Source: Moesziomyces globuligerus (lineage: Eukaryota; Basidiomycota; Ustilaginomycetes; Ustilaginales; Ustilaginaceae). Taken from it: a DNA stretch of 64,000 nt. Shown piece after piece: positions 30,913 to 39,880 of this stretch; the first letter of the stretch is position 1; the number at the start of each line of letters is the position of its first letter. The position numbers and the translations under genes were made by a program. The notes beneath the pieces are model-generated. The model searched no databases. It had not been told where the DNA came from and was given only the letters and a program-made list of their open reading frames with translations. The stretch is taken from NCBI GenBank assembly GCA_030849465.1, contig JARVLF010000010.1:558001-622000 (forward strand). The letters run 5' to 3'.

Positions 30913-32844
30913 ATGGTGTTGTCCGATCTCGGCAGGCGCATCAACAGCGCCTTTCAAGATCTTTCAAAGGTCCCCACCGTCGACGCCGCCTCCATCGACC
31001 AGCTGCTCAAATCCGTCTGCAACGCACTCATCGAGGCCGACGTCAACGTCAAGCTCGTGGCCAACCTTCGCTCCCAGGTCAAGTCCCAGGTGACTGCGCT
31101 GCTCAACGATAAGGCCAACGCCAGCTGGTCCGATGCTCAGCGCCGCCAGCGTGTTCAGAAGGCCGTCTTCGACCACCTCGTCGCTCTCGTCGATCCGCTC
31201 CACGGCCAGACCACCACCGACGACGAGTCGGGCGCCGTCGTTCCGTCCGCCAACGCCGGGCCCGGAGACATCTTCAAGCCCAAAAAGGGCAAACCCAACG
31301 TCATCATGTTTGTCGGTCTCCAGGGTTCCGGTAAGACCACCTCGTGCACCAAGCTCGCGCTCTACTACCACAAGCGCGGCTTCAAGACCGGTCTCGTGTG
31401 TGCCGACACCTTCCGTGCCGGTGCCTTTGACCAGCTCAAGCAGAACGCAAGCAAGATCAACGTGCCCTTCTACGGCAGCTACACCGAGACCGACCCCGTC
31501 GCCATCTCCGCCGCCGGTGTGGCCAGCTTCAAGCAGAACCGCTTCGAGGTCATCATCGTCGACACCAGCGGTCGCCACAAGCAGGAGCAGGAGCTCTTTG
31601 ACGAGATGCGCGAGATCGACGCCGCCGTCACCCCGGACCTCACCATCATGGTGCTCGATGCCAACATCGGCCAGGCGGCAGAGGCTCAGTCCCGCGCCTT
31701 CAAGGACGCCGCCGGCTACGGTGCCATCATCGTCACCAAGCTCGACGGTCACGCCAAGGGCGGCGGTGCCATCTCCGCCGTCGCCGCCACAAAGACGCCC
31801 ATCATGTTCATCGGTACAGGTGAACACGCGGCCGACCTCGAGCCCTTCCGCGCACAGCCCTTCATCTCCAAGCTGCTCGGCATGGGCGACATCACTGGAC
31901 TCATGGACAAGATGGAGGAGATGCAGATGAACGGCGGCCAGGAACGCCAGCGCGAGATGCTCAAGAAGATCGAGGAGGGCGGCGTCTTCAGTATCCGCGA
32001 CTGGCGCGAACAGCTCTCCAACATCATGGGCATGGGTCCCCTCTCCAAGATCGCAGGCATGATTCCGGGCATGGGCCAGATGCTCAGCGGCGCTGGTGGC
32101 GACGACGAGGCCGCGGGCGGCAAGATGAAGCGCATGATGTTCATCACCGACGCCATGACCGCCGAAGAGCTCGACAGCGATGGTCGCCTCTTTTATGCAC
32201 CGATTCGATCCAAGCAGCCGCCCCCGGCTGCCGATTCCAAGGAAGTCGCCGTCGCAGAGAGCTCCACAGCAGCAGGCAAGAGCAAGAAGAAGAAGAAGCC
32301 CCAGCCCAAGGTTCGCATGACTGCACGCGCACGTCGCGTGGCTCGAGGCTCCGGCACCTCTGTCAAGGAAGTCGAGGAGTTCCTCATGCAGTACCGTATG
32401 ATCGGAAGCATGGTCAAGAAGTTTGGAGGCAAATCAGGTTGGATGAAGCAGATGCAGGGGCTCGGTGCAGGTGGCAAAGGTAAGATGCCAGCTCCGGGCA
32501 CGCTTCCACCGGGCGTATCTCGCGAACAGATCATGCAGATGCAGAACTCACTCCCGCCCGAGATCAAGGCGCAGCTTCGTCAACCAGGCGGTCGCGAAAA
32601 GCTGCTACAACAGATCCAGTCCGGCAACATCCCCGAAGGTCTGGCAGGAATGGGCGGTCTTGGAGGCTTGGGCGGCATGGGAGGCATGCCTGGCTTAGGC
32701 GGCCTCGCCAACATGATGGGTCAGGGCGGAATGCCGGATATGGCTCAGATGCAGAAGATGATGCAGTCCATGGGCGGCATGGGCGGACTCGGCAACATGA
32801 TGAAGGGCCTCATGGGCGGCGGTGCGCCTCCTCCTTCACGCTAG
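30913..32844 (+). CDS. SRP54: Signal recognition particle 54 kDa subunit (SRP54), 643 aa
   Basis: GTPase of the signal recognition particle: binds signal peptides and 7S RNA in the cytosol and docks ribosomes to the ER. The N domain opens with [17 protein letters not shown]. The G domain has [11 protein letters not shown] near 135, [18 protein letters not shown] and [11 protein letters not shown]. The Met-rich M domain carries the RNA-binding [17 protein letters not shown] (about 476-492). The protein is longer than the usual roughly 510 residues. An insertion of about 45 residues with a Lys run (KSKKKKKPQ) precedes the RNA-binding helix, and a Met/Gly-rich tail of about 100 residues ends the protein. 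The start at 30913 matches the family start; an in-frame codon at 30898 is not needed. One exon. Confidence 0.97.
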   Translation: MVLSDLGRRINSAFQDLSKVPTVDAASIDQLLKSVCNALIEADVNVKLVANLRSQVKSQVTALLNDKANASWSDAQRRQRVQKAVFDHLVALVDPLHGQTTTDDESGAVVPSANAGPGDIFKPKKGKPNVIMFVGLQGSGKTTSCTKLALYYHKRGFKTGLVCADTFRAGAFDQLKQNASKINVPFYGSYTETDPVAISAAGVASFKQNRFEVIIVDTSGRHKQEQELFDEMREIDAAVTPDLTIMVLDANIGQAAEAQSRAFKDAAGYGAIIVTKLDGHAKGGGAISAVAATKTPIMFIGTGEHAADLEPFRAQPFISKLLGMGDITGLMDKMEEMQMNGGQERQREMLKKIEEGGVFSIRDWREQLSNIMGMGPLSKIAGMIPGMGQMLSGAGGDDEAAGGKMKRMMFITDAMTAEELDSDGRLFYAPIRSKQPPPAADSKEVAVAESSTAAGKSKKKKKPQPKVRMTARARRVARGSGTSVKEVEEFLMQYRMIGSMVKKFGGKSGWMKQMQGLGAGGKGKMPAPGTLPPGVSREQIMQMQNSLPPEIKAQLRQPGGREKLLQQIQSGNIPEGLAGMGGLGGLGGMGGMPGLGGLANMMGQGGMPDMAQMQKMMQSMGGMGGLGNMMKGLMGGGAPPPSR

Positions 32845-33228
32845 CCCCACCCTCCAACCTTCAGTAATTTAATACACCCTTCCACTCGCATGCGCCAGAG
32901 CATTCGCACACGTACTCGCCCCTTTCAGACCGAAGGTACTCATTCAATTCTGCGGAACATGAGCGAACGTTGACTGACGGGTTGGAGAGCAAAAGACTCG
33001 ACCGCTGGCGGCCGAACAGCCGGGAGAGCTCGGTATTCTTTGAAGCCAGGTTCGAACCGAAAGACGGCTTTAACACGCTGAATTCCTACCTCCAAAAAGT
33101 CGCCTCACTTCATGTCGCACTGTTGGCAAAGCCTGTGAAATGATGCATTGTAGTGTGGACACGACTCGGACACAAAGACTCGGAAACCAAACGCCGACTG
33201 ACGGTTACGTGGTGCAGCGCAGTGCAGA
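32845..33228. other. Convergent intergenic region between SRP54 and NOT4
   Basis: 384 bp holding both 3' ends. No gene, tRNA or repeat could be supported. A short AATTTAATACACCC segment just after the SRP54 stop is a possible polyadenylation region. Confidence 0.45.
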
Positions 33229-36200
33229 TCAGGAGAGGTTGGGGAAAGCCGAAGCCTGACCCTGGCCCTGACCTTGCGCCTGGCCTTGCTGCTGCTGCTG
33301 CTGTTGCTGCTGCTGGTGGTGGTGGTGGAGGAAGCGCTGGTGATCGTTGTACTGCTGCGCTCCTCCAAGTCCAGCATTGGCGCTATTCAGCTGGTCAAAC
33401 GGCGAAAACGACGAGGCGCCACCGAAACCGCCCATGGCAGCGCCGTATCGGTTGGCTCCAAACGGCTGCTGTTGCTGCTGATGCGGGTGCTGGTGCTGCT
33501 GCGCTGCCTGTACCTGCGCACGCGCCATCGACATGATGGCCGGGTCGTTGAAAGACATTTCCGAGCCGCCGCTGCCCTGCTGCGCGCCGTAACCCGGGCG
33601 TCGCCCTGCCAGCAGCTGTGCGAGAAGCGGGTCCGAGCCGCTTGCGTTTGTACCGCCGCTCACGCGGTTGGAATCTGAAGCATCCCGCACGCACGCACCG
33701 AACTGTGCCTGCTGCTGAGCTCGCTGAGCCGCCTGCTGTTGCAGCTCGGCGAGAAAGTTGACGCCGCTTCCGTTGGTCAGCTGAGACGCCGCTTGCTGTT
33801 GCTGCTGCTGCTGCTGTTGCTGGAGCGAGTCGGATCCGCTGCCGAGACCGCTGCCACCGAGCTGGTGGAGGGACGCGAGTAACGCCTGCTGCTGTCGGCT
33901 TGCGGGCGCCGAGATGCCAGGCGGTGGCGTGTTGGTGCCGAAACGACCGCCAAAGGCGGGTCCTCCGATGCCCGGCGGCGGCCTCGAGAGGCCCATGCCA
34001 GGCAGTCCGGTAGCGTCGCGGCCATTCATACTGAAAGCAGCCGGAGCGCCTCCATCACCAAGTCCGTTGATCCGAGCCGACACGTTGTCCTGGTCAAAGA
34101 CGCTGCCGAGCATGCTCGTGGCATCTTTGCCCATGCCAAATCCTTCGCCGTCGCGCAGACCCTGCATCAGCTCAGTACGCAACGGCGAGGCGGTCATGAA
34201 CGAGTCCGACTCCTTGCGCTTCGCAAAATCGAAGCGCGATGCTCGCTTGGAGGCGTCGTGGCCTGCTTCCCCCGCGTCCTCGGGTCCGAGCCCGCTCACC
34301 GTGCCGAGATGGTTGTCGTGGCCGAGGATCTTCCGCGTCTGGTCGGAGAAGTTGAAAGAGGCAGGATACACGGAATCACCGAACGCGCTGCCGTCCTCTT
34401 TGATCGTCTCGCCAGCGCCGGGAGCGAATGGGTCGAACGAGCCGGAGTAGCTGAGAGGCGCGGGCGAGGCAGTCGAGCTACGCGTAGGTGCTCGAACGAT
34501 GCCGGGCGGAGGGGTCCCGGCCGTGGCGAGACTGGCATGGGCAGCGAGCACGCCGGGCGGCGCACCAAAGGGGCTGAATGTGGTGAAAGCGCTGGTGAGC
34601 TCCGAAGCACTGTCGTTGCTGGTGAGCTGCTGGTCGGCCGGCAAGTTGAACGAAAAGTCGCCATCCTTGAAGCTCGAAAGCGCATCGTCGAAATCGGGGA
34701 ACGGGCTCGGCTTCACCGACTCGGGTTGCGCTTCGCGCCTCTGCAGCATATCGTCCAGAAGAGCCTGGGCACTCGATGAGGGTTGGTAGTTGGACTTGGG
34801 ATGGTCGCTCTCGGTACGGGGTGTCGCGGGTCGAGAGTCTGTGGAGGATGCGGAGCGGCCGAGCCCGGGCGGAGGAGACGACTTGGCGAGTCCCGGTGGC
34901 GGAGGGAGCGCAGACTCGTGTGCTGCAGCTTTCGGAGTGTCCGCAGCAGCTGCTGCTTCCTTTCGAGGTGTCGAAGTAGCCGCCGATGCATGTGCGTCGT
35001 CCGCAACCAGCATGGTGATGGCCTTGCTGGGCACTGGGGACGAAGGCTGCGACGGGCCAGGCGAATCGGTGGTGAGGAGCGCGGGGGACTCGGGTCGCCC
35101 GGTAGTGAGCGAAGCCTTGGACTTGGACGTGGCGGATGCGTGCTGCTTTTGAGCCTTGGGGGTGGACGGTTTTTGGGAGCTTGCTTTCCTTGCGAGAGCA
35201 GACGCGGAGCTGGCCGAGAGCGGTGGCATGTCGGAATCGCGGAAGGGACTGCCGACGATGATGGACGAAGGTGAGGCCGCAGCGGCCGACATGGGCTTGC
35301 CCGACGCCCAAGAGGCGGTTTTGGGTAGCGCGGACGACTCGACGTCGGCGTTGGCGAGGAAGTCGGAGCGCTTGGGGGCCTGGGCGATGCCGAGCGAAGC
35401 GGGCTTGATCTTGTGTTCAGTGTCCTTGGCGGCGTGACGCAAGGTTGAGAGGTCCTCCTTGGTGAAGCTATCGGCCTCTTCGCCGGGTTCGTGGAGATAG
35501 GTGCATCCAGGATTGGTGCAGGGCAGGTTGCGCAAGTAGGTGGTGCAGTACTTTGTGGTGCCGTAGCTGGCGCGAACGATCCTGCCGTCACTGCCCTTGC
35601 TGCCATCGATGGCGACGATGGCTTTGGCAGCATCCTCCTTGCGATGGTAGGTGACGTATACGCCGAGGGCCGTCTCGGAAGTGCCCATGACGAGCTTGGA
35701 GGCGGTGTTGCGCTTACTGATGAGAATCTTGGAGATGCGGCCGTACTGACCAAAGTACTCGTTGCTGCGGAGGGTGGGGATGAGCTCCTCCTTTGCGAGC
35801 TTGGAGCTGAGACCGACGACATAGACGAGATTTTTCTGGACGACGCGCATGTTGGCGAGATGCTTGCGGTTCATTGACTCGAGCTCCTTCTTTTCGCGCT
35901 CCTTTTGCTTTTTAGCCTGGGTGAGGCGCTTGATCTCTTCGGCGGTCATGGGCTTGAATTCGACGGTCTGATCCGAGTACTTGCGGCGACATGCGGGACA
36001 GCGGCCGTTGAGGTTCTGCTTGATGTGGTGCCAGCAGAATCGGCAGATCTGATAGCCACATGGACACGGCTTGAAGTTGGCGTCGGAGAGATCGATCTCT
36101 TCGAGGCACAGCGGACAGTCCATGTCCTCCTGAACGAGACGTGAAGCGAAAGAGAGGGTCAACGAGGCGAGGTCAGCAAAGACGGGGTCGCTCGACACGA

Positions 36201-36506
36201 CACGAGGCTGAGTGGGGGATTTGGGCGGCAAAAGCGACTTACCTCTTCATCGGACCAGTAAGCATCCTGCAATCGACACTGCTGTGCTTGGCTGACGTCG
36301 AACTTATTGGGTGCCGGCGGCAAGCCGTTGGCTTGATGGGAGGGTTCAGCAGCAGGGGAGCTAGCGTGTTGGATTGGATTGGAGTACGAGGACTGGACTG
36401 CACTGCTCATTGAGTTGGAGGCTGGAGCACCGGGGCCGACGACGAGGCCGAGTGGGGGGAAGGCCGGGCCGGTGGTGCTCGTGGCTGGAGCGGTTCTCTT
36501 GGCCAT
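33229..36506 (-). CDS. NOT4: Not4/CNOT4 RING E3 ligase of the CCR4-NOT complex, 1054 aa, two exons
   Basis: Ubiquitin ligase subunit of CCR4-NOT, acting in mRNA decay and ribosome quality control. Exons are 36506-36243 and 36129-33229. The 113-nt intron has donor GTAAGT and acceptor TTCAG, joining SDEE to EDMDCPLC in phase 0. The C4C4-type RING spans residues 93-139 (CPLC, then CPCGYQICRFCW, then CPACRRKY), followed by a Lys/Glu linker. The RRM is at about 187-278 (VVQKNLVYVVGL, YFGQYGRI), and the C3H1 finger is at 283-301 (CTTYLRNLPC to CTYLH). The family block HEPGEEADSFTKEDL follows. The long disordered tail contains six PPGL/PPGV/PPGI motifs and polyGln/His runs near the end. The start at 36506 (MAKRTAPATS) is the most likely; an earlier ATG-less frame extends upstream. 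Confidence 0.95.
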
Positions 36507-37672
36507 GTCGGAAGCTGACCTTGGGAGGCAAGCAGTGTGGCAGCCGCGGGGAACGAAGCGGCAGGCTCGAGCACCAGCGGGCGTGCGAGCGGAGCAGGGG
36601 CGATGTCGGCTATGATGGTGGCTGAGAGGGCGCAGATGCGCTTGATCGGTGGCTGAATGGGGCCGATGATAGAGCGATGCGCGCGGGTCCGCGACGGAAG
36701 CTGGCGGGCAGGACTGCCGGGCTGGGATGGGCGTATGCAACAGAAGCGCAAGAGATGGCCAAGGGCGTCGAGCCGCGCGCTGTGTCCAGTTGACGGTGCG
36801 GAAGTCGGGGTAGCACGGCGCTACGGAGGGGAGATGAGAAAGGGATAGGTGGTGATGATGTCGACGCGGTCGATGGTGATGGTGATGGTGGTGGTGTCAG
36901 CGTAGGTTGAGTGAGTAGAGACACTGCAGTACGTGCGGATGTGTCGCGAGATGTCGAAAGAGTCAAAACGGCGTTCAGACCAGCGAGGCTAGCGAGGCTA
37001 GCGAGGCTGCTGCTCGGTCCAGCCACCGTCACTCTCCACCGCCCAACGCTGAGCATCTGCACGCAGCTCAGCTCAGTCACAGTCACGCTTGTGAGTTGCG
37101 GGCTCAGTCGACAGCCTTCAGCACGACAGCAAAAATGAGAGGAAGAAATGCACAGCACCACACTCACTGCACATCGCCGTGTGCAGGCTTGTCGGTTGAG
37201 CATTTTGGAAAAGTGGATTTTTAGGTTTTCTTTCTTTTTCCTTGAATTTCATCGAGACCCCATCGAGACCCAGCGCGCTCGACTGAGCGCTCTGCTCTGA
37301 GAGAGACCCTGCCCAACATCCAACTGCCGTGCTCCAAGCGGGTGCCTTGGAGCCCGCATTCGATCACGAAGATGTGGAAGCGCGCCAAGCCGGCCGATAC
37401 CTGCACGCTGCTCAGGCCAAGTCCCAAGTGGCTGCACCTGCTCTGCTCCACATGGATGCAGCGTTGGCCGAGTGAAGCCGCTATCGTCGATAGCCACTCT
37501 ACCGGCTACCCCGCGTCTTGCCTTCGTGGACGAACAGCTCCTGCAGCTTCGACCGCCTCACCACCTCGTCTCGAAAGCGAACGCTCGGCCGCGACTTCAT
37601 CGTACTTGCCTAGGTCGACTCCAATCGGCGATCGATCCATCCCAGCGACGCATCGGCGTGCATCCATCCATC
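36507..37672. promoter_or_regulatory. Divergent intergenic region between NOT4 and VPS55
   Basis: 1.17 kb without a supported gene. Frames such as 36610-37203 - are Ser/Leu-rich shadows. A 9-bp unit repeated three times lies at 36982-37008. Pyrimidine-rich DNA precedes both starts. No TATA box is evident. Confidence 0.5.
36982..37008. repeat. 9-bp tandem repeat AGCGAGGCT x3
   Basis: Three exact copies of AGCGAGGCT in the NOT4-VPS55 intergenic region. A short minisatellite with no known role. Confidence 0.85.
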
Positions 37673-38146
37673 ATGGCGGCCGGACTCAAGAGTAAGTAGA
37701 CATCAGGCGGCGCGGGAACGCTGTGCGGGAAACTGTGGCTGACCAGCTTTGCTCGGTACTCGAATCTGGACAACGCAGCCATCATCCTGCTTTCCTTCGT
37801 GCTTGCACTGGGCTTCCTGCTCATCATCCTCTCGTGCGCGCTGTGGTCCAATTGGCTGCCACTTCTCGTGGCGCTCATCTATGTGCTTACACCGCTGCCC
37901 AACAGCCTGTGCGCACGCTGCGCCGGTGCGGACGACTTCTCCGCCGACTACAACAGCGGCTTCCTCGACTTTGGCAACTTTATGACCGGCGTCATGATTG
38001 TCTCGGGCTTCGCACTACCATTGTCGCTGGCACATGCCGGTGTCATCGCTCCCACCGCCTGCTGGATGTCGATTGCAGGCGGCGGCCTCGTATACGGCAC
38101 CATCCTCACCTACTCCGGCTTCTTCAGCGAGACCGACGACTACTAG
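37673..38146 (+). CDS. VPS55: Vps55 / leptin-receptor-overlapping-transcript family protein, 128 aa, two exons
   Basis: A small four-span membrane protein that acts with Vps68 in late endosome to vacuole traffic. Exon 1 (37673-37691) codes only MAAGLK plus one base. The intron 37692-37778 (87 nt) has donor GTAAGT and acceptor GCAG. Exon 2 is 37779-38146. The joined N-terminus reads MAAGLKTIILLSFVLALGF, a close fit to the family. Hydrophobic segments are at about residues 7-25, 30-46, 70-90 and 97-118. Conserved signs include LSCALW, PLPNSLC, FLDFGNFMTGVMIVSGFALP and the acidic end FSETDDY. Another AG at 37746 would shift the frame and is not used in this model. The gene lies just upstream of the convergent NSRP1-like gene. 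Confidence 0.92.
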
Positions 38147-38248
38147 CCCGCCCATCGCTTCACCGCTGTACATACGACGCACGCAATCCTACGGGTAATC
38201 ATCAATCACCTTGTACGGGTATATACCATTCCATCATATCGACACACA

Positions 38249-39421
38249 TCACGGCGGCTGTGCGGCGGCCGTGCGCTGCCTCTTGCGTTCGAGGTACCTC
38301 TGTTTCGCCTGCGAGATGGCTTGGCTGTCGTTGCGCCGCGCGTCGATCTTGCTGCGCTCCCTCGCTCTGGCCTCGTTGTCTTCCAAAGCGCGCTTGCGTT
38401 CGAGCTCGAGCATCTGCTCTTCGATGAGGGCGCTCTGGCGCGAGCGCTGCACATCTCGATTCATCCGAGCCTCGTACTCGTCGTGGCGCCTCTGGTCGCG
38501 CTGCTTTCGCGACTCGCGGCTCTCGCGCTCAGAAGCTGGCGGAGCGCCGGCGTCGTTGGCGTGGCGCCTCTTGGAGACAATGTTGAGTCCCGTGCTGAGC
38601 AGCGAACGCTTGTCCACGATCTCGTTGTCATCGTTGAGCTCCACCTCGAGTCCCTTTTGCTGCGCTTCATGCGCAAGATCCGCGTCCGTCCGTTCCCGCA
38701 CCTGCTGCGCATCAGTGCCAGAGCCCGAGGCGGAGGACTGAGCAGCTAGGGATGCAGCGACAGCCGCATCCCTCGCTGCGCTTGTGTCGTTGAGCATGTC
38801 GCGGTAGAAGGTTCCCATGCCCTTGCTCGAGCTGCGTTGCTGCGACTCCGCCTTCTCCTCGAGCTCTTCGGCGCGCGCGAGCTCGGCCTGCTGCTCCTTG
38901 TACGCATTGGTGACGAATGCCTCCTTGTCTGCGAACTCGTCGCCCTCGGCCTGGCGCTGCTTGTGGAGCATGCGTGCCTCCGCCCTCAAGCGGTCGCGCT
39001 TGCGCAGCTCCGCGGTCTCGAGGATACCGTCGACGTACTTGGGCTTCTTGTCCGCATCCTCGGCGAGCTTGGCTTGCTTGACCTTGCGCTCCGCCTCTTT
39101 GATCGTATCGTACACACCGTCGTAGTCGAACACCGACGCATCAAGCGTCTCGGCCTCCTGCTGCTTCTTCTTTTCGGCGCGTGTTGGCGGTGCGGCTACC
39201 TTGACTGAGAGTGTGCCGAGAGGATCCGCCCGTGTCTTGGTGGAGTCACGAGATTCCATGCGGCGCTTCGATGAGGAAGATGGCTGCAGCGTATCCGGCG
39301 CGTCTAGGCCATCGTCGCTCGCATCGTTGAAGGCTAGCGCTGAGGTTCTCGCGCCCGGTTTCTGCGAGGATGCGGCGGGCTTGAGCCCGAATGAGAGTTT
39401 GGAGGGGGTCGCATTGGACAT
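38249..39421 (-). CDS. NSRP1 (CCDC55)-like nuclear speckle splicing regulator, 390 aa
   Basis: The conserved NSRP1 N-terminal domain is at about residues 90-215. It contains DASVFDYDGVYDTIKEAE, KKPKYVDGILETAELRKRD, a long charged coiled coil (RLRAEARMLHKQRQAEGDEF, ADKEAFVTNAYKEQQAELAR) and GMGTFYRDMLND. In animals NSRP1 sits in nuclear speckles and modulates splice-site choice. The C-terminal part is Arg/Glu/Ala-rich helix with a short basic end (RYLERKRQRTAAAQPP). The ATG at 39421 is well placed with ACAG before it. One exon, divergent from the M13 protease gene. Confidence 0.9.
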   Translation of the reverse strand: MSNATPSKLSFGLKPAASSQKPGARTSALAFNDASDDGLDAPDTLQPSSSSKRRMESRDSTKTRADPLGTLSVKVAAPPTRAEKKKQQEAETLDASVFDYDGVYDTIKEAERKVKQAKLAEDADKKPKYVDGILETAELRKRDRLRAEARMLHKQRQAEGDEFADKEAFVTNAYKEQQAELARAEELEEKAESQQRSSSKGMGTFYRDMLNDTSAARDAAVAASLAAQSSASGSGTDAQQVRERTDADLAHEAQQKGLEVELNDDNEIVDKRSLLSTGLNIVSKRRHANDAGAPPASERESRESRKQRDQRRHDEYEARMNRDVQRSRQSALIEEQMLELERKRALEDNEARARERSKIDARRNDSQAISQAKQRYLERKRQRTAAAQPP

Positions 39422-39880
39422 GTCACCTGCAAGCCCTGCGTACGTCCATGTATGTGTTGCTTGTGTGCGAAGGCAAGTGCGAGCGAGCAGGGTCCGTTGC
39501 GGAAGCTGTTGAAGGAAGCGTCAAGCTTTGGAAGCGCACCTCACAGTTGCAAACCTCCACTCGAAATTCGGGCGAGTGCGAAGTAGTCGCGCAAAACGCG
39601 ACCTTAACGTAGCGCGCCACTGAACTGAGTCACAGTGTGAGGGCAGTCACAGTCTGACCTCCGAATCGTCGCGGGTGGCTCGTGCTTCAGCGCGTTCCAT
39701 GCGCCACTGTACCGCAAGACGGCAGCATCCGCTTGCCTCTTGTCCACCACGGTTGACTCGAGCTGCATTTCACCTCGCCGCTCAGCCAGCTTGCTCCGTT
39801 GAGCACCGGCTCGTTCCAAGTCTCCCTCGCTCCACCGTCAGCCCTGATCCGTGTTCGCTCGACTTCGTGCTGCTTCAGAC
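39422..39880. promoter_or_regulatory. Divergent promoter between NSRP1-like gene and M13 protease gene
   Basis: 459 bp between two start codons. No TATA box or repeat is clear. The last 60 bp before 39881 are pyrimidine-rich leader. Confidence 0.5.

Noticed and set aside
33045..33075. TTCGAACC stretch resembling a tRNA T-loop
   Set aside because: No matching acceptor, D or anticodon stems could be found around it.
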